Source: Letharia columbiana
Taxonomy: Eukaryota; Ascomycota; Lecanoromycetes; Lecanorales; Parmeliaceae
Assembly (NCBI RefSeq): GCF_014066305.1
Contig: NW_023501047.1
Location: 248,001-312,000, forward strand
DNA length: 64,000 nucleotides
Direction: 5' to 3'
In this document: positions 45,014-54,944 of the stretch, in pieces
Position numbering within the stretch: position 1 is the stretch's first letter
How the letters are laid out: every line of letters starts with the position of its first letter
Notes under the pieces: generated by a model
The model's database searches: none
What the model was told of the DNA's origin: nothing
The model's input: only the letters and a program-made list of their open reading frames with translations
Made by a program: the position numbers and the translations under genes

Positions 45014-47017
45014 CTAGGTACGACCCGCCTTGATCTCACTCGCAATCTTCTCCGCCAACGCATACACCGTCGACTGCGGATGTCCCGGCGGTAGGACCGC
45101 GAAGGCACTCGCGTCAACCACCCTCAGCCTCTTCGTGCCATAAACGCGCGTTTGCGTATCAACAACAGCCATCGGGTCGGTTGGCCTCCCCATCTTGCAA
45201 GTAGAAGCCGCGTGCCACACTGGCGACAGAGCCTGTCTTATGAAGTTTAGAATATCGGCGTCGCTCTGCACCTGCGGGCCGGGAAGATACTCCTCTCCGA
45301 CCGTGATGTTGCTCATGAATTTCCACACTTCGCGGGATCTTTTGAACGCCGCAATGGCCAATTCCTGATCTGCGGGATGGGTCATCCAGTTGGGGTTGAT
45401 GAGAGGCGGGTCGGTCATCTTGCTGCTTGATATGGAGACATTTCCGCGGCTGAGCGCTGCGATTATCACTGTAGACATTGTGGCGTAATTGTTTCCGTTC
45501 ACCGGATCCCCTGCTGCAAAGTCGGCTGCGTAGCCGAGAACGGTGCCGATGGGGATAAACTCGATCTCGGGCCAGTCGGCAGGGAAGGTACTCAAAGCTT
45601 GCTGTGTCGCGGTTGAAAAGCCAGCACGGTCCGCTTGAGGAATCTTCTCCCATCCGAGGACTGGGACAATTGGATTTGTGAGGGGACCAGTTGCGTTTTC
45701 GTTATATTCTTGTACAGCCTCGGCCTCGAGCTCAGGGTGGTTCAACGCTGAGGAAGAGGTGGTCACGTCGACTTGGAACGAGGTGCCCCAGAAAACATGA
45801 TCTTGCATATTTTGTCCGACCCCGGGGAGATCTTTGAGCACAGTGATACCGTGACTTTCGAGTGTCTCTCGTGGGCCGATGCCAGAGACCATGAGTAGTT
45901 GCGGCGATTGAAACCCTCCCGCAGAGAGGATCACTTCGTGTTTGGCATTTAGAGTGTAGATGGGACCGGACTCCTGCACATCGGTCCCCACTGAAGAGAC
46001 AGTAACACCTTGAGCAGTGTTTTGTGGGCCTTTGAAGATGATCCTTTGGGCCAGAGTGTTGTTGTAGATGAACAGGTTGGTAGGGCTTTTGGCCGATTGT
46101 AGAAAGCTTGCCTCTGAGCTAGACCGATGACCATTGACGGGATTCACGGTGAATGCCAGGTATGCGGACCCGATGAGCCTGCCTATTTGGAATCCAGCGA
46201 TAGCAACCTCACCCGCGGCTTGCAATGCTTTTTGAGCCCAAGTTCCGAATGGGTCATCATATTTGCCAAAAGACACTTGGAGTGGTCCTCCAGAGGGATC
46301 AAAAGCACTGCTGTCCTGAACATTCGAGCTGTTCGGATAAGCAATACTTGGCGGTGTGTAGTGCACACTCTTCTTGTAAAAAGGCAGAAGGTTTGCAAAA
46401 GTGTAGCTTGGGTCGCTAACGTCGTCCGACCACCTCTGCATCGCTCCTACGGTCGGCCTGCAACGATTAGTAAAAGCGATCGATTCGATGCAGCTAACTT
46501 GCCGTTGATAGAACATGAAGTTACGGGCCGATGAGCCTCCTAGCGTCTTGCCTCGCGCATAGTGTAATTTTCGATTATTGCAGCCCTGCAAAGATGTCAA
46601 TGATGTGGATCTAGCAGCGGCAAAAAAACATACCGCTTGAGGCTGTGTGAGAAATCCCCAATCCACCAGCGGGTTGGTGGTATTGGCGCCCGTGCCAGCG
46701 TAGAAGATGTCATATGCAGGCACGACACTGATATTGCCATCGTCGGCTTCGTAGAAACCTCCAGCTTCGATCACTGCAACGCTAATGGAAGGGTTCTCAG
46801 CTAGTCGCGTAGCTATGGCCAGTCCACCTGTGCCTCCGCCGATTACAACATAGTCGAAAGAAGCGTCGACTCCGCTTTTGCCGAAGGCGTAACCTGCACC
46901 TGAGGTTTCGGAGGTGCCTGTTTGTCTTCGGTCATGGAACGATGCTGCCGACACGGCTGAAGCCCAAGTGCAACACAGCAGGAGCTGGAAACACACTGCA
47001 GCATTGAGACTCCTCAT
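45014..47017 (-). CDS. Secreted GMC oxidoreductase
   Basis: FAD-dependent alcohol, sugar or aryl-alcohol oxidase/dehydrogenase. Exons 47017-46634, 46585-46503 and 46457-45014 give 636 residues. A signal peptide (LNAAVCFQLLLCCTWASAVSA) opens the protein. The FAD site is FDYVVIGGGTGGLAIATRLAE near residue 55. The first GMC signature is GKTLGGSSARNFMFYQR, and the second is GGFQSPQLLMVSGIGP. Catalytic residues are His in VWHAASTCKMG and His in GHPQSTVYALAEKIA. Intron 1 (48 nt) and intron 2 (45 nt, GC-AG) are both open in frame, so an unspliced reading gives 667 residues with two odd insertions. Substrate is unknown; plant biomass oxidation is typical. Confidence 0.9.
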   Translation of the reverse strand: MRSLNAAVCFQLLLCCTWASAVSAASFHDRRQTGTSETSGAGYAFGKSGVDASFDYVVIGGGTGGLAIATRLAENPSISVAVIEAGGFYEADDGNISVVPAYDIFYAGTGANTTNPLVDWGFLTQPQAVCFFAAARSTSLTSLQGCNNRKLHYARGKTLGGSSARNFMFYQRQVSCIESIAFTNRCRPTVGAMQRWSDDVSDPSYTFANLLPFYKKSVHYTPPSIAYPNSSNVQDSSAFDPSGGPLQVSFGKYDDPFGTWAQKALQAAGEVAIAGFQIGRLIGSAYLAFTVNPVNGHRSSSEASFLQSAKSPTNLFIYNNTLAQRIIFKGPQNTAQGVTVSSVGTDVQESGPIYTLNAKHEVILSAGGFQSPQLLMVSGIGPRETLESHGITVLKDLPGVGQNMQDHVFWGTSFQVDVTTSSSALNHPELEAEAVQEYNENATGPLTNPIVPVLGWEKIPQADRAGFSTATQQALSTFPADWPEIEFIPIGTVLGYAADFAAGDPVNGNNYATMSTVIIAALSRGNVSISSSKMTDPPLINPNWMTHPADQELAIAAFKRSREVWKFMSNITVGEEYLPGPQVQSDADILNFIRQALSPVWHAASTCKMGRPTDPMAVVDTQTRVYGTKRLRVVDASAFAVLPPGHPQSTVYALAEKIASEIKAGRT
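46458..46502 (-). other. GC-AG intron in the GMC oxidoreductase gene
   Basis: The 45-nt intron starts GCAAGT instead of GTAAGT, has a near-perfect branch site TACTAAT and ends TTGCAG. Removing it restores the usual FMFYQR...TVGAMQRW join of the family. The frame is kept whether or not it is spliced. Confidence 0.75.
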
Positions 47018-47786
47018 TGGATTCGTACCCGTAACTAGTTGTTACTGTAAAGAGACGATTTGCAGATGCGTCCGGGATATCGCGCCTGAGCAATATCTTG
47101 ACTTTCTCGTGTAGCAAGAAGATTCAAAAGTTACGAATGTGAAGCAAAGGCAACAACCTTTTTTTACAATGAGAAACAACAAGGAGAGAATCAGTCGAAA
47201 GAGAGCAGCAAAGGTGCTGTGATATATAGACCAAGGCTTATGCAGGGGGATCGGAGGATGACCCATGCATGAGTGATGAGTCTGACCCACGCACTCATCC
47301 ACCACTTGCAGAGCAGCAAATGTGAGAGAGCCACCCAACCCGCAGAAAGCTGACATCCAGCTGAGTCTTCGTTTTTGTCTCCGGCTGGGAGATGTAGAAG
47401 GCTAGGCTAGAGCAATGCAACCTTAGCTGCGGGGAGTGCATCCAGGCTTGAAACCCATGGTCACAGGCACATGGCTCCTCCAAGGTTGAATTAGCGAGCC
47501 GCCCGAGCGAGAACAAGGGAAACGAAGCCTCGTACTTTCTGCGTAGAACGCTGACATCTCGGCACAGTCTTTGGAAGCCAATCATGGGAATGGGCGTCGG
47601 GATCATTAGTCGGCCGCAGGACCAAGTCAGCCATACAAACAAACCCGATTTCACTGCAAAGAACCCCAAGCGTCACAATTTATTTACATCATCACTGCAT
47701 TATTGAAAACCTGTATTAGACGTGTTTTCGATGAGCGTCGCAAAGGATGCCACTGCGCGACTGGAATTTGCACTGTCAAATCCTCT

Positions 47787-47788
47787 AA

Positions 47789-47826
<38 letters not shown>
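47787..47826 (+). repeat. (GAAA)n microsatellite
   Basis: About nine GAAA units in tandem in an intergenic region. Confidence 0.95.
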
Positions 47827-47827
<1 letters not shown>

Positions 47828-48152
47828 CAATAATTCCACGGAACGTTGCATTGATAATACGTTGTGATTTTCAGTCTTGGATTTTGAAACTTCATTACTA
47901 CGAAAGAGGGTGATTTGGGAAAATTGTAAAGATGGATTGTGGGTGCCAAAATCGGGTTCGTTGTGTGGCTGCCTCGGCTGCCTGATCAGGCGTCGCAAAA
48001 AAGGATTTCAAAGCTTGGCATTGGCCGACCTATGGCCAGCGGCATTGCCGAGTCGTTGCACTACGCCTTTATCAATATAACATCTTTAAACAGATCGGGA
48101 CAACGGCGCATCACCAACGGCCATTGAAAGCGATTCGAGCATACATACCTTA

Positions 48153-48453
48153 CCGAGGTGGGAGGGTGGGCACCAAAAGTCTTGCACGGCGCTAGTCATA
48201 GCCCTAACCCTACTCTCGGAAGACGACCATGTAGCAAAGGACCCAGGAACGATTTCCTTAAAGCGCATAGATTGAACTTTAGGCCTCTCTTATGGGCTTG
48301 CTAAGGGCGGAATGGCCCCAAAATAAGCTCAGGTCGGGCGCAATTCCGAAGCAGCTCTGAGCACATTGTCCAGGCACCCTCTTTAGGCGGGGCGTTATCC
48401 GATTCTTGGCGCAGGAGTCTCGGCATGTGCAGGACTTTTGGTGCCCACCTCGG
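48153..48453. repeat. Imperfect inverted repeat, possible small non-autonomous element
   Basis: The left arm at 48153-48186 and right arm at 48428-48453 are inverted copies: CCGAGGTGGG, then an extra 8 bases in the left arm only, then CACCAAAAGTCYTGCA. The enclosed 240 bases have no coding frame of note and include a CCCTAACCCT run. Just beyond the right arm CGTGCCATATCC occurs twice. No target-site duplication was identified. Confidence 0.45.
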
Positions 48454-48938
48454 CAGCATCGTGCCATATCCCTCTCAACTTGGAAGTTTTGCTCGACCTC
48501 GTGCCATATCCAAATAAGTTTCCCAACCTCCCAGCCACCTCTCGGAACACCCATCTATTTCGTGAGGGATACAGATACTGGCCCAGGGGAGCCCTGAGAT
48601 GAAAAGATTGATGCAATCTACACACCACGTACCTCAATTTTGGCATGCCACTCAACACTGTCGTCCTCGTATTGTTGTACCTCAAGCTCGGAAACATCGA
48701 GCATGAGATTTCCATGATAGCCGTAATGGCAACCCGTGCTATACCTCCTCTAACCTCGTGAAATCGATTGGTTCCACCATCGCCGCGAAATCCACTCTGC
48801 TCAGGTTTGAGCAGAGCTTGACGATGCGCTGGAGGGTTTCGATGCTGGCTCATTCGTACATCGCATAATGTTGGATCGCAAATCTATGGCTTGTAGACCA
48901 AAGAAGCGAACAGCACACGTTTGTGAAACCAAGGAGCT

Positions 48939-49471
48939 ATGTTTCGAAAAGGTATTCAAGGAGCAGCGCTACTGGATCTATATTGGAAGCATGTTGGAAA
49001 CGAGAAAGCCCTTGGCAGGATATTGACAAAGGATGACTGCGGTCCTGGGCTTTGGTCGTGGGCAACCTCATATTTGAAGCAAGATACCGCCGCCTTTTTG
49101 GAAAGACGAGAGTGCTTTCTAGACAAAATTCACCAACCTTTTCTACGTCAACTCAAAATAACTTCGGGTTCCAGAATCGTACCTGGTACCACCAGTACGG
49201 TGGTAAGAGGTGCTGCGAACCGCAGAAATGCTTTGGTCGCTGTGAAGACCATGTCAGAGAGTACTGGGACTATCAAAGCATCCAAATCACGACAAATGGG
49301 AGTCTTCGTATCCACGTTGATGAAAACCAAGCGGATTTGATACCTGGTACAACCGAAAAGCATGATTCAAGGGTGCAGGAGACCAAGGAGGATGTAATTA
49401 TTTGCTTCAGCCACGACGGCATTACGCTGAAGCAGGGGGGGAAGAAATCATCTTCGAAATGTCCAAGGTAG
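48939..49471 (+). CDS. Doubtful hypothetical gene
   Basis: An ATG at 48939 opens a frame with acceptable composition (LLDLYWKHVGNEKALGRIL, LWSWATSYLKQDTAAFLERR) to about 49202, where a GTAAGA donor-like site occurs. An overlapping frame, 49052-49471, then looks better (REYWDYQSIQITTNGSL, DVIICFSHDGITLKQGG). A spliced or frameshifted gene is possible, but no join could be confirmed and no family is recognised. It may be a relic. Confidence 0.25.
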
Positions 49472-50389
49472 AATCAAGGATCTGAAAGCCGGAGGAACTG
49501 AGTGGGTAAGACAGATAAACAGAAAAGTGGCACACAAGTCACGAACAAAGCGCGTTTGGAAGCTCAAGATAGGATCACGGAGGCTCTTGCGTGTTCCTCT
49601 TGATCGTCCGATGCTCCTGCGGACCGGAGAACCTCAGGAGAGTCAGCTCGAACGGTCTACTTCAATTAACACGACCCTATCTCCAACTATTCAAACCAAA
49701 CCAACCATTTGCTCTCAACAAACCCCTTGGGACATATCTCGGAGAAAATGGTAGTAAATCGTCTTGGCAGAATCTGCTTTCTTTGCAACGCAACAACTTT
49801 CGACCGACAAGCTTTACGATTAAATTTTGTGCCATGATATTGTGAATCTGCTTGAGCAAAGCATTTGCGAAATTGAAAGCTTTGCCGTAAAGCGCTTTGT
49901 TATTGAGTTGTGCGGTGTCGAAAGCGACAGATTTTGGTGTTCGGTCGGCAGCTCCTGGAATTCACTACCTGCCTCCTCAACTGATTTGAGAATATATTTG
50001 AAATTAACATCGTTGCTTTATGAACAAGATCGCTCAGCAGTTGGTTAGGTTGGTGAAGAATCGAATATATTTCGTGAGTAGGAAAGCTAACTCTTTCACA
50101 GAGCGTGGGTTAGTTAACACTGAGTCGAATACCTAAAAATGATTGCTGACTAATCGCAATGTTAGTGCTAATATGGCTAATCCGTATTGTCACGCCAAGG
50201 TCGCGAAAATTGTTGGTCAATTTCACGTAACATAGCAACTCCAGGCAGAAGCGTCTTCAGGCGAGTCGACTGCAATCGAGATCAGGAGATACGCTAGGAG
50301 AATTGACATGATTGTATGGATCGCTTTTGATTTGGTCTATGTCCAATGTTTTGGTCCGTAACCTACGATTTGGTCTAGATCCTACTGCT
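49472..50389. other. Intergenic, no gene seen
   Basis: Frames of 60-84 codons occur on both strands without coding character, splice partners or similarity. The right end is the 3' flank of LYS9. Confidence 0.4.
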
Positions 50390-52996
50390 CTATGGGATAA
50401 TCTTCTCCTTACACTCGATACTATGGGCTCCGTAAGCATATGAACTTCCAAGAGATTGGGATGAAGAAAACTTACCCGTACTTCTCCTTCAACTCCTTCA
50501 TTAATGGATCGTTGATCTTGGAGTTCATTGGGGCGAGAATACCCTTATCGGAGATCGTGCCATTAAGTACCTGTTTGACGGCTGTGTGACACAAAACGTT
50601 AGCAACTCCTCTTTTCAGAAGTGACTGGGTCTTGAGGCACAGTTTGAGATCCCCAGTGGTCAAAGGCGACCCTTCAGGTGGCAATGCACCTTCCCCTCTG
50701 AAGATTCATTGCAGTGCCAGAAGGGATTTCAGACAGTGGGGAAACTTGCCAACTCCGCACGGTACGCCGACTAATTTTGCCATTGCTGAGTAGCCTCCAG
50801 TTCCAATTGGAGCACCGTACTCGCAGAGGGTAGAAGTTCTGGTCTCCTTTCTGCCATCCTCGTTCTCGATCTCGAATTTATGTTGAAGAAGCTTGAACCC
50901 TAGGTATTAGCACTACTCTTTCAAGAAAGTCTTGGGTGCCGAGACAGTGCTTACCACTAAGTCACGCTCACCCTCCTCGAATTGCATCTTTTCTTCAAGA
51001 GTGGCGCACAGAGTATCCAGCGGAGTTCCTTGTGGGGTAATCTTTGAATCGGAGAATATGCCAACTACGCCGCGGTGTCAGGTTTGCTCTTTCAAGAAGG
51101 TTTTGGGTGCTGAGACGATGTCTTAGGTGCATGTCCACGTGCACCACGTGGCTTTGCAGCTTAGACAGTCTATGACTCCACCTGAGAAAGACCAGGAATG
51201 GGAATTCGAAGGTGCGCAGGGTTGCTTACCCCACTTGAGACCTGTCATCAATTGGTTCTTCTCATCGTTGTCTTTAAAGGTCGTTTTTGATGAAATTGCC
51301 CATAAGAGATCTTTCTCGCTTGATGAAGACGCACCAAGGATCTTCTGAGTGGCCTCTTTCCAGGTGATTGGCTCCTTCAAGAAGCTCTGCTCCTCGTTAC
51401 TGAGGAAGCCAATATCGACGAGAACCTTGACGAATTCTGGGAATCCTTGATATCTCAGAGTCTGTAACCCTACGGTGTTAGCATTACTCTATTGGGAAGG
51501 ATCTGCTGCCTTTTACACAGGCCAGAAGGGGAAATAAAAGGTAGCCTCACCCCACGGATGATGGTTTTCGCCTCTGGGATATTATAGCGTTCCTTATATG
51601 TGGTTGAATCACGGTTGGGGTATGCGACGAAAGCGAAGCCTGGATGCAAGTAAGGACGGGATATCAGGATACCACAGACGATTAGGGGAGATGCGTCTCT
51701 CAAACTTACCTGGGTAGATGTAGTATGGCTTGGCGGTGGCCATTAACTCTTTTATCATGCGGTGTTAGCATTGTTCTTTTGGGAAGAAATTGGTGTAAGA
51801 TATGGTATTTTAAAATCCAAGCTAGGCATCGCAGCCCAGACAACCTAGAGTGGGATTCGAAACGCGCCTACGGGCCAGAATGTTGAATTGGAGGGTGCGC
51901 AGAGTTGCTTACCTGGACCAGCAACGTTGACAACCTTTCCTCCTTGGTAAAAGCTTGCAGCATTTCTTAGAGCGAGCAGAACCCCACGGGATCTTCAGCC
52001 CTGCAGTGTCAGTAGAACACTTTCAGGAGGGATTCAGGTGTCAGGGCAATATCTTAGGTGCATGTCCACGTGAAAAGCACCCAGCTTTACATCTCAGACA
52101 ATCTAAAGGAGGACATATGCAGCTAAGACAGGCCAGAAGAGAGAATATGAAGGTGCACAGGTTACTTACGACCAAGAGAACCTTCGACCAATGCGATATT
52201 AGCATTACTCTTTCAAGACGGTTTTGGGTATCAAGACAGACAAGTCAGGAGAATATAAAGGTACGCAGGGTTGCTGACTTATAGCCTAATGGATTTCCAG
52301 AGTCTGAAAATCAGCCTTAGTAAGCTTGTATTTTATCTGTGCCCTCATACCTTCTGGAGCTGGGAGTCCTCCACAGTATGACAAGAATGATATGATCTTC
52401 CCTCCTGCCTTATGTACGCTCTCGATCATGGAAACTGCGTATAAATGGTCGATGCCGGGATCGAGCTAACAATTAGTAACCCTGTATTTCAAAAGAAAAG
52501 TAAAATGTTTATAACCTACACCAATCTCGTTTAAAACGGTGATTCCCGCGTCCTTTGCCTGTTGTTCAAGCTCGAGCATGGCTGGGGAGACATAACTCGT
52601 GGTGACAACGTTCTTCTTGTTTCGGATCGCGGATTTGATGACGGTAGGATGGAAGTTGTATGGGATTAAGCTAATAACAAGATCGTGTTGTGCTACCGCA
52701 GCGTCGAGGGTTTTGTCGTCGGTGACATCGAGGGAGATTGGCTTTGCGAGCTTGACGCCCTCGGAGAGCTTCTTTGCGCTGTCGATATTTCTGCAGGCTG
52801 GAGAACGTCAGTGAAAGTTATGAGAAGTGTCTCTCGCAAGTGACTCACCAACAGAGACCTCAATGCCAGCGTCGCTCAAAATATCCAAAGTGGGCTTGGT
52901 AACGAAACCAGAGCCGCTGCGATGCTGTTAGTGTGTGAATCACTTCTTGGATGGTCGACTTGGCACTTACAGCATAAGAACACTTTGAGGAGCCAT
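50390..52996 (-). CDS. LYS9: Saccharopine dehydrogenase (NADP+, L-glutamate-forming)
   Basis: Penultimate enzyme of lysine synthesis by the alpha-aminoadipate pathway, joining aminoadipate semialdehyde to glutamate. Fourteen exons: 52996-52971, 52916-52849, 52797-52520, 52465-52351, 52303-52279, 52181-52170, 51992-51913, 51748-51710, 51639-51551, 51461-51230, 51064-50955, 50891-50750, 50581-50476 and 50420-50390. They close to 450 residues, matching the yeast enzyme in length. Landmarks are the nucleotide-binding start [70 protein letters not shown] and MKELKEKYG. Six introns share sequence modules, exon 6 is 12 nt long, and intron 12 is GC-AG. Confidence 0.95.
50582..50749 (-). other. GC-AG intron, LYS9 intron 12
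   Basis: The 168-nt intron starts GCAAGT and ends CACACAG. Only this donor gives the conserved PCGVAVKQVLNGT join. It retains weak resemblance to the introner-like copies (CTTCTGGC, TTCTGAAAAGAGGAGTTGCTAACG) and may be an old member. Confidence 0.75.
50892..50954 (-). repeat. Introner-like intron, LYS9 intron 11 (63 nt)
   Basis: A copy that keeps mainly the 3' half: CACCCAAGACTTTCTTGAAA and GTAGTGCTAATACC. It looks like an internally deleted version of the longer introns. Confidence 0.7.
51065..51229 (-). repeat. Introner-like intron, LYS9 intron 10 (165 nt)
   Basis: The most complete copy: 5' module GTAAGCAACCCTGCGCACC, middle CACGTGGACATGCACCTAAG, 3' module CCCAAAACCTTCTTGAAAGA, then ACCTGACACCG as branch region. 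Confidence 0.8.
51462..51550 (-). repeat. Introner-like intron, LYS9 intron 9 (89 nt)
   Basis: A shortened copy with CTTCTGGCCTGTGT and the branch module GAGTAATGCTAACACCG. The 5' module is lost apart from GTGAGG. Confidence 0.6.
51749..51912 (-). repeat. Introner-like intron, LYS9 intron 7 (164 nt)
   Basis: Starts GTAAGCAACTCTGCGCACC, one change from intron 10. Contains TTCTGGCCCGT and the branch module ACAATGCTAACACCG. The middle is divergent. Confidence 0.75.
51993..52169 (-). repeat. Introner-like intron, LYS9 intron 6 (177 nt)
   Basis: The longest copy. It has a 5' module GTAAGTAACCTGTGCACC, TTCTGGCCTGTCTTAGCTG, and the middle module CACGTGGACATGCACCTAAG, identical over 20 bases to intron 10. 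The 3' end is divergent. Confidence 0.8.
52170..52181 (-). other. 12-nt micro-exon, LYS9 exon 6
   Basis: GTTCTCTTGGTC encodes the FSWS core of the conserved KFSWSSRGVLL block, with split codons at both ends. It is flanked by introner-like introns 5 and 6. Skipping it would keep the frame but delete four conserved residues. Confidence 0.85.
52182..52278 (-). repeat. Introner-like intron, LYS9 intron 5 (97 nt)
   Basis: Starts GTCAGCAACCCTGCGTACC, close to the 5' module of introns 6, 7 and 10. Contains ACCCAAAACCGTCTTGAAAG and GTAATGCTAATATCG, the 3' modules. Confidence 0.75.
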
Positions 52997-53567
52997 GCTT
53001 GCTGTTATATGGCAGATGTGTGTATACTGTAGTTATCGTCTGGAAGGAACCTTATGTCATGCCGCTATAACATCCAAATTCGAATTTAAATTACGAGCCT
53101 GGGCTTCGGAGCGGAAGATTGATAGACCGGCTGACTAATTAAGATATTGAGTACGTGAGTATCCACGCGGGGTGGTATCTACCTTAGACACTGAAAACTC
53201 TGATTTTTAATTTCAAAAAGTGGCTCACTGAGGGTACTATGCTATTGACTGGTAGGTACTTCCGTGCCAAAGACAAAGGAGATAAGTTTCTCGGCCGATG
53301 GGCTCGGTCTTGAGGATCGGAGACCGAGAAGTATTGGAGGGTTTGGCATTTTTGGCGCCATCTGATAATTATTCGGCCCCGAAAGCGCCATCTGATAAGG
53401 CCAATTAGGCAGAAAACGACGTCTGCGCCAGAAGGCTACAGATTTGTTTAGGATCAGACAATGAGCGCCAGCCGAATACATAAGAACGAGATGGCTCCCC
53501 CAGGGAAGCGACATCACGCAATTCCTCCGTGCGGTAGCCTGCCACTCCCGCCGGTTTCCGCTCTGAA
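52997..53567. promoter_or_regulatory. Bidirectional promoter, LYS9 and AIM32
   Basis: 571 bases between divergent start codons. It holds a direct repeat of GCGCCATCTGATAA at 53355-53368 and 53385-53398, a 30-base period. No TGACTCA (Gcn4-type) element was noticed by eye. Confidence 0.5.
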
Positions 53568-54780
53568 ATGCCTCGCTCTTCCGGCTTCAACAGTCAGTCC
53601 CAACCTACCGTGAATACCGTCAAGAAAATGTCGCTCTCCTCCGTCCTTCAAAAGGGGAAAGCCTTCCTCACCCCCCGTACCTCCACCGACTCCATACCCA
53701 AAGTCACGGCCTTCATCTTCCCTAAGGTGGACCCGGCGATCGATGGTGAAGATTGCGACCACGACTGCGAGACATGCGAGGTCCAATATCCGAAAGGATT
53801 CAAAATTGACGAGGAAGAGAAGTTATACGGACACGTAAATGGGTTCGCTACACACATGCTTGTGGCCACCGGGAAGACGGATTGGGTAAAGGATGTGAGT
53901 GATGAGAAGGGGAGTGTGATGGAAGCGGTTAGGGATTGTAAGGTTGAGCCTAGTAACGGGGTATGTGCGCCCCTTTCCCTGACTGTTGTTCGAGGGTCTA
54001 GCTGACTATCATTGTGTATAACAGAAACTGATGCTCTCCGCCTCCAACTTGCCCCTTCCCTCCCACGAGCCCTACCCGCCACAGCACCGTCCTACAACCG
54101 TCCTCCTCCTCCCCGCCTTCACCTTTATCGATAACGTCACCCCCGCTACAGTGCCTCGGCTCATCAACAACCACGTATCTCCCGCTCCTACAACATCCAT
54201 GCCTCTGAACCACTCAACCCTTCCTTCTCGAGGCTCCCGCGAAGCGCCCTTCCAAACCCGCCCATGTCCCCACAAATACCTTATCCTAATGTGCTCCCAA
54301 CGCACTCGAGACGCACGATGCGGGCAATCTGCGCCCTTGCTAAAGCGAGAGTTTGAACGGCACCTCCGGCCTTTGGGACTGTATCGAGATATGTATGATG
54401 AGAGACCAGGAGGGGTCGGCATATACTTCATTAGCCATGTCGGAGGGCACAAATTCTCGGCCAATGTCATGATCTACCGACGTGCGGACGCAGTCGGTAA
54501 GAGAAGAGAGGTTCCTGATGAAATCGGAAATGTGAACGGAGAAATAGAAGACGGTGGCCAGGAAACTGGCACAGAGAAAGAAGAGGACACAGCCGGGGAG
54601 GAGGAGAAAGCTAAGGGATGGGAGGAGGAAGAGGGAGCTCAGTGCATCTGGCTTGCGAGAGTGCGGCCAGAGGACTGTGAAGGTATAATCAAATATACCG
54701 TCTTGCAGGGCAAGGTTGTAAAGCCGGAGAGACAGCTGAGAGGTGGGTTTGATCGGGCCAAGGGGCTCACGAGCTGGTAA
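53568..54780 (+). CDS. AIM32: Aim32-like thioredoxin-fold ferredoxin (sucrase/ferredoxin-like)
   Basis: Exons 53568-53960 and 54025-54780 give 382 residues. In yeast, Aim32 is a mitochondrial thioredoxin-like Fe-S protein linked to redox quality control. The N-terminal part has a Cys cluster, GEDCDHDCETCEVQYP, followed by a domain boundary at the splice site. The C-terminal domain has HKYLILMCSQRTRDARCGQSAPLL, with cysteines expected for the ferredoxin fold, and HVGGHKFSANVMIYRR, the conserved His-containing segment. A Glu/Lys-rich insertion lies at about residues 305-330. A start at the second Met (MSLSSVLQKG) is possible and would also look like a presequence. Confidence 0.85.
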
Positions 54781-54944
54781 CCGTAGATAGCCTTGATGGG
54801 TCATAACGAAATGCATATATTTTTTGGCTTTCAGAATTCACAGCAGCTGTGAGCTGTTGCCCGCTCAAGACCTGCAGGGGTATCCAACCTCCCAAACGCC
54901 ATGCTGAATCGCTATCAAACAAATCGAGCCCCTGAACTTAGCGT

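Larger units (their letters stand above)
47018..48938. other. Gene-poor interval of 1.9 kb
   Basis: Contains the GMC promoter at its left end, a GAAA microsatellite, a second short telomere-like run (CCCTAACCCT at about 48200) and an imperfect inverted repeat. Short frames on both strands lack coding character. Confidence 0.45.

Noticed and set aside
45014..47017. Unspliced 667-residue reading of the GMC oxidoreductase
   Set aside because: Two insertions absent from the family coincide exactly with intron-like sequences that have donor, branch and acceptor sites.
51840..51870. A TTCGAATCCC box inside LYS9 intron 7 considered as a tRNA B box
   Set aside because: No matching A box, cloverleaf or acceptor stem is visible. 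The match is short and likely chance.
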